A stretch of 64,000 nt of DNA from Phytophthora hibernalis (taxonomy: Eukaryota; Oomycota; Peronosporomycetes; Peronosporales; Peronosporaceae): contig JAAKBF010000018.1 of NCBI GenBank assembly GCA_012656075.1, positions 434,001-498,000 of the forward strand, in the 5' to 3' direction. Below the pieces are notes generated by a model. That model was not told where the DNA came from and made no database searches. It saw nothing but the letters and a program-made list of their open reading frames with translations. A program made the translations under genes and the position numbers. Below are positions 54,058 through 64,000 of this stretch, piece after piece; the first letter of the stretch is position 1, and every line of letters begins with the position of its first letter.

Positions 54058-55947
54058 ACTACCCCCTCTGTCCAGAAATACAAGGCCACCCCATAGTTAG
54101 CTTTGTCCCTAAATATAAAGCCGAATTGAACGTTAAGTACGGTTAGTGGAGGGGCTACTGTAATGACCCTTGTTCTCTGTGGTGTGGTCCACACCATTGG
54201 TGTCCGCCACACGCGTGGTGTGTGGCACGTCAAGGACTTGAGCGGTACTTCAGCTGTACTTGAGTTGTTTTAAAGCAGTACGTCAAATGGATGGACCCCA
54301 TTTGGACAGATCAGATTATACAGGGATTCAGTATGCATATAGTTAACAGTATTTAGAAACCACAACAGGAATGCCATGCCTTTGCAAGCTTACACCAGGA
54401 ACGCCAGGATCTGTTGTGGTTATCGCGTTAATGCTTCTTCTAAAGATAAGGTGCGTGTGACCTCTGTCGAAGCTACTGGCTGAAACCGAACATAGTGCTG
54501 CCTTCGCATTATCGGCAACAGTACCATCGCAAGGAAGTCACAGAGGAAGCAAGCCGTGCTTGGTGGTCTTCATCATCTTGGCTCTTGTTCTTGTGCGGAA
54601 TCCGGTAGCTGTTGTTTCCGTCCACATTAAGGGACGCCTCAATCACCGACTGCAGCGTCAAGAAGACGCGGTCAATCTTTTCATACGGTAGCTCTCTGAA
54701 AGTGTTGACGACTTTGTCAACGAGTTCCGCAATGGTGCACGAGTTCTTGTGGTGCTGCAGCGTTTGTAGAGATGCAAAGAATACCAAATCAATCGCATTA
54801 TACTCAATGGAATTAGCTGGCTGAGCTGTTAAAGTCATGTCCCATCCATCGAGCCGCACAAGAGGCTTGCACAACTCGTCCTGCTGGATGCGGACTCGCT
54901 TTCGTGACGGCCACAAGCGCTTGATCTCAGGGATGACCGAGTGGACCAGACAAGCGCGGTAAATGTCGCGGTCGAATGTGTACGTCTTGATCTCGAGTGT
55001 ACCGGCCTCTCTGTTTCTGCTTTTGCGTTGATCCGGCTCGAATACGACAAACGGCCATAAGCCGATATTACCGTCCCAAACGACCCCCTGGGCAGCAACC
55101 AGCGCGGACGTGCTATCGCGACGAGGAATATCACCTTGATCATGAAGCTCTTGTTTTGCACCGTGCCGTGAGGAGCTGGTTCGTCTGAGGTGAGGTAGTA
55201 GTGCGTACTCTCAAGTTCATGTAGAACCACTTTTCATAATGCACGAAATCTAGAATCGAGTCGAATTCGTATTCGTGACGAGGTAATGGCTTCATAAAGT
55301 CAAGAGCAAACTTCGTTCGGGCAACGCGCTGTATGTCCATGAGGCGAGGCTTCATACGAGCCTAATGGCTTCGGAAAAGCCCTGACTGTAGGTACAGGTG
55401 CAGTGAGGTCTTTGGAATACCGACTTGCTCCGCTAAAGTTCGGATGTTGGCTCGCAGATACAGGGGTAAGTGCGATTTTCTCGGCAGGTTCTCTCGAGAA
55501 TTCACCAGCTGTGCGATACTTCTTGCTACTGCCACACTTCCTGCCGCTCTCCACACCGCACAACTTGCCGTCCTTCACCGCATCACGAGCCTTTTTCCAT
55601 AGCCGACAAATTGAGCGCTCTGAGCAATTCAGGAGGCTCATACTCCTTTGGCGGTACCTTCATGTTAGACGCGACAGCGTGTATGAGAGAGAGCATGCTC
55701 GCGCTCCTCTGGGGTCAGATTCTTGCGCCTGGGGGCAGGCGATGGCCAGGGAGCCACTGATGAGACTTAAAAAGGAAAAAATGACAACTTCAGATAGCCA
55801 TATCTTGGGCAATACTGATCCGATTGTGATCAATTAGACGACCACGTGTTCTGCGTACATTCGTCGATGTTTTCAGCCAATCAAACGGTAGAAAGCGACG
55901 TTTGTTAATAGTGAATTTTGCACTATATTTCCGGACAGAGGAAGTAT
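54058..55947 (-). mobile_element. Mariner-like element with terminal inverted repeats
   Basis: The left end at 54058-54082 (CCCTCTGTCCAGAAATA) is the inverted counterpart of the right end at about 55918-55947 (TATTTCCGGACAGAGGAAGT). Both ends abut TA dinucleotides, the mariner target. The transposase lies between on the minus strand. Element length is about 1.9 kb, near that expected for the family. Confidence 0.7.
54509..55641 (-). pseudogene. Mariner-like transposase, frameshifted
   Basis: In order on the minus strand: an HTH region (SICRLWKKARDAVKDGKL, 55641 onward), LDFVHYEKWFYMN near 55240 (first catalytic region; D-E-K-W-F has become Y-E-K-W-F, so the first Asp appears lost in this frame), then KSFMIKVIFLVAIARPRW, WDMTLTAQPANSIEYNAIDL (second and third catalytic region) and DRVFLTLQSVIEASLNVDGN. 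At least three frame changes occur. Complete in extent but inactive as read. Confidence 0.7.
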
Positions 55948-56661
55948 AAAAATACAGTAATTGCAATACCGCAATTTTTGTTTCCGAGCCCTGTGTGGGT
56001 CCAACACCCGAGGCGTAGCATAACAGTGAGCGATATGCCAAAGTGCGGGTCCTCACGTAAACTGCGCTAGGGTCTATCGTTGGGCGCCTTCGTAGTCGGG
56101 GGCGGAGGGAGGTGGGGTGGCAACAGCGTCGATGACTTTTCAGCGGGGTGTGCGTTGATTGATACGGCTACATCTACTCATCGCCATTGATTGTGATAAC
56201 GTCCATAGTAAATCTCGCATCGTAAAGTACAACGAGGATTACACTGCAGATCGTCGTCGGACCCGCACGTTGATTCGATCCCGAGAATATCGACATGGTC
56301 ATGCCTTTATATACGTATTATGTTTGCCCCTAACCGCTTTCTCGTCCGACGGCACGATCACGAATTGCGGTGCGGTCATACCAACTGCAGGTCTACCACA
56401 CACACACGCACGCTAGTTTGACTCCGGGTCATCCTTTTGTATAGTTGTGTTTATTTATGTTATTCCCTCGCGATATATCCCCCTCCTGTTTACACGGTTT
56501 GCCCATAACATTGACGACATAATCTAAAAGGTTTGAATCTATACTGAATCAACAGAATCATATCTGATAGGAATGACAAATCCGTGCAGACATGGAACCG
56601 CTCTGGTTTTTTAACCGCTAAATCCATGTACTGTATTTAATACCACGCCATACATGTATTA
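55948..56661. other. Non-coding spacer
   Basis: Only an 85-codon ORF (56159-56416) without relatives. It becomes AT-rich toward 56660. Confidence 0.4.
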
Positions 56662-56921
56662 TTAACCCTTTCATGAATCACTTGGATATACTATTGCATA
56701 AAACATAAAGTTATTTAATTGTAAAAGGATGCTGCGAAGGGTCGACGTCAAATCTTCCATTTATATTTGATTGTGTAGTTTATGCTCGAAGTGTTCCGTC
56801 AAAATCGTACTTAAATCATAAAAGGAGGCATTTTGCTTTCTTTTACATGGGTACATCCTCGTACTTATCTGAAACCCAGGAAAAGGAGGCATTTTGTCTC
56901 ATTCTACCACGAAAGGGTTAA
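56662..56921. mobile_element. TTAA-flanked MITE, piggyBac type
   Basis: A 252-bp element (56666-56917) begins CCCTTTCATG and ends CACGAAAGGG, forming inverted ends, and is flanked on each side by TTAA (56662-56665 and 56918-56921). TTAA duplication with CCC ends is diagnostic of piggyBac. Inside, AAAAGGAGGCATTTTG occurs twice near 56820 and 56881. There is no coding capacity, so movement would depend on a transposase in trans. Confidence 0.7.
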
Positions 56922-58600
56922 TACAACACCAAATACTACACTGTACTTACTAGTGTACATGTTGTAGCCATGAATTGATTGAAGCGTTAGCTCTATTGAT
57001 AGTCATTGGAGTACAAGTTCATAGCAATCTAATATTCTGATACCATAGTACTAGAACATAGATTGACATTACCTGGGTATTTGTACAATGTGGGTACCCC
57101 GAACTTTTAAGAAACTATCGTGGGTTCCCACGGGTCTCGATCCTGCCGCTAGATCTTGAGGATCCGAACCCGCTCAGTCATGCGTGTTTGAGACTTCGGA
57201 CGCCTCTCAATCATCCCGAGTCACAAGATAATTTTGGAGTACAAGAATATCGGGGGCACTAATCGTAGCCGACAAACTGAACAGCAACGGTTTACAGATG
57301 TAATCCGCGAACCACACCTAAAATATATGCACGCATAAACTCGACCGGGCGACTTATTGGTGCAACTTCGTCTACCTTTGGCATCAGTGGTTCGTTCAAG
57401 CTATCAAAGTTTCAGAAACATATCTCAACTTCTTTTGGCCAAGCGGATCGTTGCGGTTTAAAAGAATGGGTCAACCGACAAAGAAAATATTAATAGCCGG
57501 CAGGCTATTTAATAATAAAGGGTAATACGCGTTTAATTCGAAATAAGATTTTGAGGGGGTATAATATATTTATGGATTATGACCTTCGTTGCAATATTTA
57601 CCGCGGGGCAGGTGAAACGACGGATCAACTTTTTAATCGACATTTTACTGCAAAATAAGTAGCTTATCCAAGAGAAGATTGATCCAACAGTTGATCTATT
57701 GCGCGAGCCAAAACCTGTAATACCAAACATAAAATGGTATAATTTATACTATTCAATGTTGGTTTCAGTCACATTTGGAAAATTGTTCGTTGCGAAATGT
57801 AGCATCGGCCACAAACTTCAACGACACTATCAGCCGTCACGGATTATATCCTTGTCGTAGCGGGCGCCGCTGAGCCGGCACTGTGTCTGCCGTAGCACGC
57901 CGCACTGGTCGCTGTTTGTCGTCCTGACCGGGAGGCGCCGATTGGAAAGAGAGGTACATTTAGACTGGCTAAGCCGCGGTATGGATGGTGCGAGGCCTCC
58001 CACTGGATCGGCCACGTCCACAGATCTTATCTATGCGGCACACAGATGATTTGTGTGTGAAGTGTGGGCGGCGGCGTCACGGTTCAAATCGAGCGTTCTG
58101 CACCCCATTTCCCGCAGCCGCGTACAGCATGATGTGCTGATGTACGAAACCATATCTGTCAGCGAGCTAGCAGAAATATCGATTCATAAACTCCGTTCCT
58201 CCGTCCGCTCGCAAAAACCTGATGCCCGTGAACGAGACAATATCATGTCGTTTAACCTTTGCAAGCAATAATTTAATATTTGCTTGTTTTCGTTCCTCAT
58301 CTTCAGACGATGCGTCTGCACGTAGCCACGCCATACTATCACCATGAACCGCTTCCAGTTACCGATGCAAGGAGACACAGAACAACTCAAGTCGACGTGG
58401 CAGACACCAGTGGCTACGGTCACGTCATCGATCTATACACGGTCAACCTCACTTTCCAACCTGGGGATGTGTGGGGGCGATTGTCGAGAAATGATTGGTA
58501 GATAGGAATACAATCACCTCGAAGGTTGGAGACCATTTTCGTTGAGCCCGGAAACTGCGGTCTCTTATTGAACCTAAATCATGGCGTCAACTATTTTGAA
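56922..58600. other. Non-coding spacer
   Basis: No recognisable gene; small ORFs only. The sequence is AT-rich to about 57780. 57830-58500 is of more even composition but unassigned, and may be the 5' flank of the piggyBac element. Confidence 0.4.
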
Positions 58601-58639
58601 GGCATGTAACTATAACCGTATCGAAGTATGATCACAGCT

Positions 58640-60670
58640 TATTTGTTTCGGCTGTTGTTTGCACAGGGAGACGAAGTTTACGGCATACTTAGAGACGGTG
58701 GAAAAGGACGCTACTGTCACTTGTATGGTCAATACCACCACTTCACGTTTGAGGCCTGGAAATGTCCGATTTAGCCCAGTTGAGGTGAATGGAAGTTATT
58801 GACGATGAACTATGCGACAGTGACAGCGTTTTGGTCGCAATGCAAACTGAAGGCCTATTTCAACGCGTCAGCAACAATGGTATCGATTTGTTCCCAAAAG
58901 ATTTAGATTTCGGCTATGGACCTAAGGAGATATCTGGTGGAGGATCGGACGTGGAGACGTTTCTTGAGCCGATATGCTACGTTGATGACAGTGATTCGAG
59001 CGAGAGCGATGATGAAGGCGCGGGTGTATCCCTTGACGCGCCAGATGATGCGCTTCGCAACATTGCGACCGAAGGGTGTCTTATCAACGATGATAAACAT
59101 TCAGGTATTATTTTTCCTAGTGTGTTCTTTATTTGTTTCCATAGTAACATAACATTCTCGGTTGGTATGTTTTACAGGGGATCCGGATCTCTATGCTACG
59201 GGAGAATACTAAGAGGGATCTTGGGGGCCAACGAGGTCTGCTGTCCCTTGTGCAGACGCACAGTTGAAAATGCTATTTTATTCCCTACCGAAAGCACTAT
59301 GAATTAGGATCACTGAGAAGACGAATCGATATCGAGAACAATCGATTCCTGCATTTACTGAGAGAAAAAGTAATCTGATGATATTACAACTGCGTAATCC
59401 AAGTGTTAGCGTGTCCACCTTGGCTGAAATTGAAGCGATCTTCAATCGCTATGATCTCGGTCAATCGCATGAACTCGTTCGTGTGAATGGACTGCTAATT
59501 ACCCGCTCGCTGAGCCCGATGTGGGGCGGATTGGGAAATCACTGGTTAACTACGGAGGATGGAATTGTACCTCGCAGGACATTGGGGTGTCATGAAACGT
59601 GCCCGTTACGAAGTTATTGCTCCGTATATTCACTTAAACGGCAACCAAAGTACTGATGCACTTCACGGCATACCCTAAAGAATACGCTCAGAACTATAAC
59701 TTATCGAGACCATAATTCGTCGTGAGTACCGTCTTGGTCGAGGAATTTCGTTTGACGAGCGAGCTGTTCCGAACAAGAACAAGTTCAACCCACTGAAAGT
59801 CTACAACAGGGACTAACGTTACAGGTGGGGCCAAATTTTACTTGACCTGCTGCTCGACGATGACATTTTGTGCAAGTAATATAAGAAAGTTCGTGTTTTT
59901 TAATACGTATTCTGACTATGATCTGTAAAATTTGTTGTTGCAGAGTTACTGTGGCAAAGAAAAAGTGCAGAAAGAAAATGCTGGCCGACAGCCGTTGTGC
60001 GCAATATATAAAAAGTACTGAGTCAAGCCCTCATTATCAATTACTCCTCAGTTGCTCTCTATTTCAAAAATCTTATCCAGGGGTTGTTTCACGTTGCTGC
60101 TGAGCGAACCAACCGTTCGGGCTTGTGTAAGCCGATTCAATGTACACAAAAGAAACGGCCAAAACATATTTCGAGAGGGCATACCGTATCACCCGATGTG
60201 TTGACCATCCAGAACTCATTGCGCTGTCTTAGATGGATTCACGACCGGTCAATATGCTTGTAATCGGCTGCAGCATCATGCCAACCACAGTTCTCCGCAC
60301 GGAAAAGAATGGCGCCCGATCCGTTGTCCTGTGCCCTATCCTCGTGAGCGACTACCTAGCAGGAATGGGTGGGGTGGACGTGCATGATCAAATCCGACTG
60401 CAGCGATTATCCCTTAAGATGACGGTCGCTTTCAGGAAGTATTACAAGCAAGTATTCTTTGGCTTGGTTGTCATGGCTATTACCAATGGGTTTGTCGTCC
60501 AAAAATTGATGCAAAAGAGGAAAGAGGAAACGGACAGACAACACAGTGAAATGCACAGGTTGAGAAGGTTGAATTGCACTAATCATCAAATCCCTGGTCG
60601 GAGGGGTTCTGTGACGTCACCGTCTAAACAGGTGACGTCACAAAGACTTGAGAGCCTAGAACCCGCGTGA
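58640..60670 (+). pseudogene. piggyBac-like transposase, degenerate
   Basis: Recognised in pieces on the plus strand: GDEVYGILRDGGKGRYCHLY near 58670, with one substitution; an acidic segment (58789-59100); GDPDLYATGEY near 59180; HELVRVNGLLITRSLSP (59460-59520); RGISFDERAVPNKNKFN near 59740, carrying the first catalytic Asp; then KFYLTCCST in a shifted frame; and finally 60233-60670 with YLAGMGGVDVHDQIRLQRL and a K-Y-Y-K helix, the end of the catalytic domain. Many stops and frame changes occur. It belongs to the oomycete DDE_Tnp_1_7 type. Confidence 0.65.
60611..60641. repeat. Two copies of palindrome GTGACGTCAC, 11 bp apart
   Basis: GTGACGTCAC occurs at 60611-60620 and 60632-60641. Each is self-complementary, and together they form a longer inverted repeat at the very end of the piggyBac-like coding region. 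It contains the bZIP/CREB core TGACGTCA; significance unknown. Confidence 0.6.
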
Positions 60671-61212
60671 GGTTTTCATTTCCTCCCGGCTGGAGCACAA
60701 CTACACCACGGCGCGCACACGCGCAACGACCCGGATTTCCGCTCGCGCGCCGCCGCACGCGCCCATATCGCATACCTGGCGTCGACGCTCGAAGCACCCC
60801 GACGGCATGATTACCTTGCTCGTGTCGCCTGCTGGTGAGGACCGGCAGCGCCTCCAAGGCCCGTGGCGTCTCCAAGACGTGCAGCGCCCTCATCCACACG
60901 GACGAGACCAGCGCCAGACTGAGCCAGTAGCGGTCCCAGTCGTACAAGTCGCCAAGCCGACCAGCGACCAGTGCTAGCCCTTCGATCTCAGCGCCGAGAG
61001 GAGGCTGTCGCGAAAGCCCTACCGCGCCCTCGTCGTCAGAGCGAAGGCCAGAAGTGTGGGCGCCGGAGCTGTGGGATGCGGCCGCAGCTGCCTAACGTTG
61101 TCACAAATTGCATAAAACAACGGGTTTTTGACAGAAGGCGTTTTTACAGAAGGCGTGTAAGATAGTTGTTTGTTCTAAGAAGGAAATTACTGCATTTTGG
61201 AATCGCGGCTAC

Positions 61213-62091
61213 GTGGTTGCTAGCAAAGTACTAAACGCGGAGATGTGTACGGACGCGTTGGATGAGATAGACAATGTCGATTTTAAGCCCATTTTTCGCA
61301 AGGTGTATTCAAAAACACTGGATCCGTTTCGTACCCAAGCTCCCGCCCCTCTCTGTGATGCTGTGTCGAGGATCCACTTAGGCGTTTCATCCGCAATTAG
61401 CGAGCGCGCTCATGGACACTGGGGGTCAGTGCAAATTCGTGGTATGCGCTGAAGTCGACACGTGGGGGCCCGGACCAAGCAGTCCATCGTGACTTCCCCA
61501 CGTTTGAAACAACCCATGCACTTCTGAAGAAGAAGCTCGTACAGGGATAATCGTCGCGCTCATGGATAACACGCACCTCCACGTATATCCAGGTCGCTTA
61601 GGGACCAAGCCGATCGTCATAAGCGCAAAACGTTTTTATTGAAGAAGGGCACCATTTTGTTCTACCATGACGACCTTGCGCATGCTGGAGCCAAGAATGA
61701 TGAAACGAATATCCGCCTACATTGCTACGCTCGCGTTTTGGGGTCGAACAAAACGAGAACGCGACTGAAGCGGTAATTTTTCAAACGTTTCGCTGTGATA
61801 AATGTCTCTGTGCCAAGCACACTCGCCGCCGACTAATGCTTGGAGAAGACAGAGTACAACTGCCCGTACCCAGCATGCATTAAGAGTTACAATGTGCCTA
61901 ACTCGCTGAGACAGCATCGTCACAAGGAACGGGGAGATGATCGCGCCGTTGAATTGGAGCACTCGGCGGCGGACGAAGACGATACATGTAGCAATGAAAG
62001 CGAAAGCAGCGACAGCGAGGATGAAAGTGACGGATGCAGCGAAGATGAGAGCGACGACTATAGCGACAGCGAATATAACGATGAGGAATAA
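61213..62091 (+). pseudogene. Dioxygenase-like (2OG-Fe type) protein remnant with zinc finger and acidic tail
   Basis: The first frame (61213-61452) begins with VLNAEMCTDALDEIDNVDF. A shifted frame gives AVHRDFPTFETTHALLKKKL near 61478, containing an H-x-D pair. Further on LLKKGTILFYHDDLAHAGA and NIRLHCYARVLG near 61640-61740 supply the distal His and Arg expected of a double-stranded beta-helix 2OG-Fe(II) oxygenase. From 61850 YNCPYPACIKSYNV resembles a C2H2 finger, then a Ser/Glu/Asp-rich tail ends at 62091. At least three frame changes. Family call rests on the H-x-D...H-x-G...N-x-R-L-H pattern only. Confidence 0.45.
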
Positions 62092-62459
62092 AAACATTGC
62101 TGGTGACAGGAACAAAAATATCATGGTGACCACGACAATGCTTTTTATGATGACAGTGACAAAAACAGAAATGGTGACAACTCGGTGGACGGGAAAATAT
62201 ATTGTATTGGTTAAGCTTCTACGTTTCTGGGCATAGGAGAAACTGCACGTTTAGTGCGCGCGATGCATGGGGAGTACGACCGTGCCGTCGTTCCGCAAAA
62301 GGAATTGGGGTTTCGATTGCGGCGGGGTCGTGCGCGAGTGGTTCGTTTGGGGGGTTGGGTGCGTTGGCTTTTGAAAGTCCTCGTCACGTTCTTTCGAATT
62401 TGACGGTTGAACAGCTTTTCTGTGTAGTCATCAGCACCCGGGTGGCCCAGTCGTCTTGC

Positions 62460-63990
62460 CTATAGCCCAGCTAAGATGTGACAGCAACACTTCAACTTGT
62501 TGTATAACTTGCACCCACATACACACTTTTCAATATCCACGATCCACTCACTCTCCGGCATGGACGTAATGTGAGCAAACCATAGAGACCAAGATACAAC
62601 ATCTTTGTAAAGCCGCGCTGCGCGGGCTCTCCGCTCGCGAACGAGAAGTGCTTCACCAAGTATGAGTGTCCCTTCAGCTTCCTATGTAGTTTCTTCGGTG
62701 GATACTCGAAAAGATTCGTCGATAGCCAAACAAAGATCCTCAAGCTCTTCTGATTATTGTGTACTCTGATCCTCAACCTTCAGTAGCTGCTTGACGCGAC
62801 ATAGAGTGGGATTGTCTGTGGAAAAACAGAAATCCGTCCGTTAGCGATCATCGACGATGCACACTTAGTGATCAGGGTGGTTGCAGATTGGATATCACTT
62901 TCAGGTTGTGGTGTACTTTTGCGTGCGTCACTTATTACGGTGAACGTGACGGTTAGCAGTCGTTGCATGTGATACCTGTGTCGGCCCGTGTATTTTTCCA
63001 ACACAGCGTTGAACGTCTCGCAAGGATTAGTTGTTGTTGCGTATCCAATTGGCGTATGAAAAACCTGCCACCGCCAAAACCGGCTATCAAGCCACTGCTC
63101 AGAGAAGTACTTGATGAAAACCTCCAGCTCAGGTATCTTACGCCAGTCCGCGAGAACCTCCTCTTTCTCGATGTAATAAGCTGTCATATTGTCCGTGTAG
63201 TGAATACGAATGATCCCGTCCATAACCGCCTTCCGATGTTCTGCTGACAAATGTTTCGTTCGCTTACGCACATTATGCATGACGTGAAAGAAACACATCA
63301 GGTAGGTAGCCGCTGAGAATTTGTTCACCAGTTGAAACCCGTTGAGCTGAGCATCCTCTGCATCCCCACGACATCATCAATAGGGAGGGTTACTGCTGGG
63401 CATACTTGCTTGACCATCCGCACAAGGGCACTTAGGCACATTGCGTATTCCTTAGCTGTCCGACGACTGACGACAAATATTGCAGCAAGTTGATACGATC
63501 GGGAGGCGTCTGAAAATTCACATGTGATGATTGGATAACCCAGATCACTCAGCTTGAATGTTGCATCAGCGTGAAATAGAGTAAAGCGACCTGCTGATGC
63601 GTATTCAATACTAGCTTCGACGAGGGCAAGACTTGATACTCCGACGATGAACGAATCCGCGTATGTGCCCTTTCCAACCTTAGCATGTCCACTTGCAGCT
63701 TCACTATACCCAAAGCAAAATTCCTTCGTGAGATTCCCAGTAGGATCGAAGGTATTCTTTCGCACGATCTCTCTGACTGCTTTAACTGAGTTCTTGGTTC
63801 CTCGAAGAACGCGTAAGTACTTGGCGCAATTGGACACTTGAGTTAGCGTAGATCATGACGTATGCATAATACAGCTCGGACAGCAACACGTTCTTCCTTG
63901 CCTCTATGAACCACTTACTCTGTTTTTCGCTCAGCTTCATGGGCAGGGCTTCCTAAAAAAACTCTTGCAATTATAAGGAAGACACTCGAT
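62460..63990 (-). pseudogene. Mutator-like (MULE) transposase, runs off the window edge
   Basis: From the window end the minus strand reads KLSEKQSKWFIEARKNVLL, then after a frame change the MULE core: LFHADATFKLSDLGYPIITC (catalytic Asp codon near 63567), FVVSRRTAKEYAMCLSALV, then VDDVVG-type second Asp region, and LMCFFHVMHNVRKR with ANPCETF-like segment TTTNPCETFNAVLEKY. One G missing in GGGG near 63360 separates the two large frames. After stops near 62780 the end carries a SWIM zinc finger (CVCGCKLYNKLKCCCHIL, about 62480-62540). Two further frame breaks. Confidence 0.7.
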
Positions 63991-64000
63991 GAACTAAATA

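Noticed and set aside
60671..61160. Arg-rich ORFs on both strands after the piggyBac remnant
   Set aside because: High-GC Arg/Pro composition in every frame and no motif; treated as non-coding spacer.

Overview
The window looks like nuclear DNA of an oomycete, most probably Phytophthora or a close relative. Three things point there. Introns are short (64-76 nt, GT-AG). The host genes include an LRR receptor kinase of the oomycete TKL type and secreted proteins of oomycete families. The transposon mix is also typical: Crypton-like tyrosine recombinase, LINE with RNase H, Ty1/copia, mariner, hAT, PIF/Harbinger, piggyBac and Mutator-like. No rRNA, tRNA, CRISPR array or prokaryotic operon was seen.

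Layout. 1-2000 is a degenerate minisatellite. 2770-20750 is a nest of decayed transposons: a Crypton-like element, a roughly 9.5-kb LINE carrying an OTU-like segment, a deleted copia element lying beside a split and inverted mariner, and a hAT transposase. 21195-43897 is a gene-dense island. It holds an LRR receptor-like pseudokinase, two tandem membrane proteins, a tyrosine phosphatase, a family of CDP-diacylglycerol-synthase-like (CdsA) genes, an AA17-like LPMO remnant, a NIPA/DMT-type transporter, a TMEM230-like protein, ARV1, a low-complexity protein, a coiled-coil protein, a two-TM protein and a tail-anchored protein. 43900-64000 returns to mobile-element territory: a MITE with 100-bp terminal inverted repeats, a broken CdsA copy, and Harbinger, hAT, mariner, piggyBac and MULE remnants, plus a dioxygenase-like relic.

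The central observation is a local family of six CdsA-related sequences between 26.7 and 47.5 kb. One is intact (40984-42489). Two look functional apart from one or three single-base frameshifts. One is a 718-residue ORF that has lost every CdsA signature residue. One is truncated and carries an inverted fragment. One is a short relic. All the long copies share a conserved N-terminal membrane and cysteine segment ahead of the CdsA domain. ARV1, a lipid-homeostasis protein, lies within the cluster; whether that matters is unknown.

Many conserved genes are broken only by the apparent loss of one base, usually in a short homopolymer. This occurs in at least ten loci and is more like indel error in the assembly than mass pseudogenisation. 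Such genes are therefore listed as CDS with the break described. Rearranged or internally deleted loci are listed as pseudogenes.
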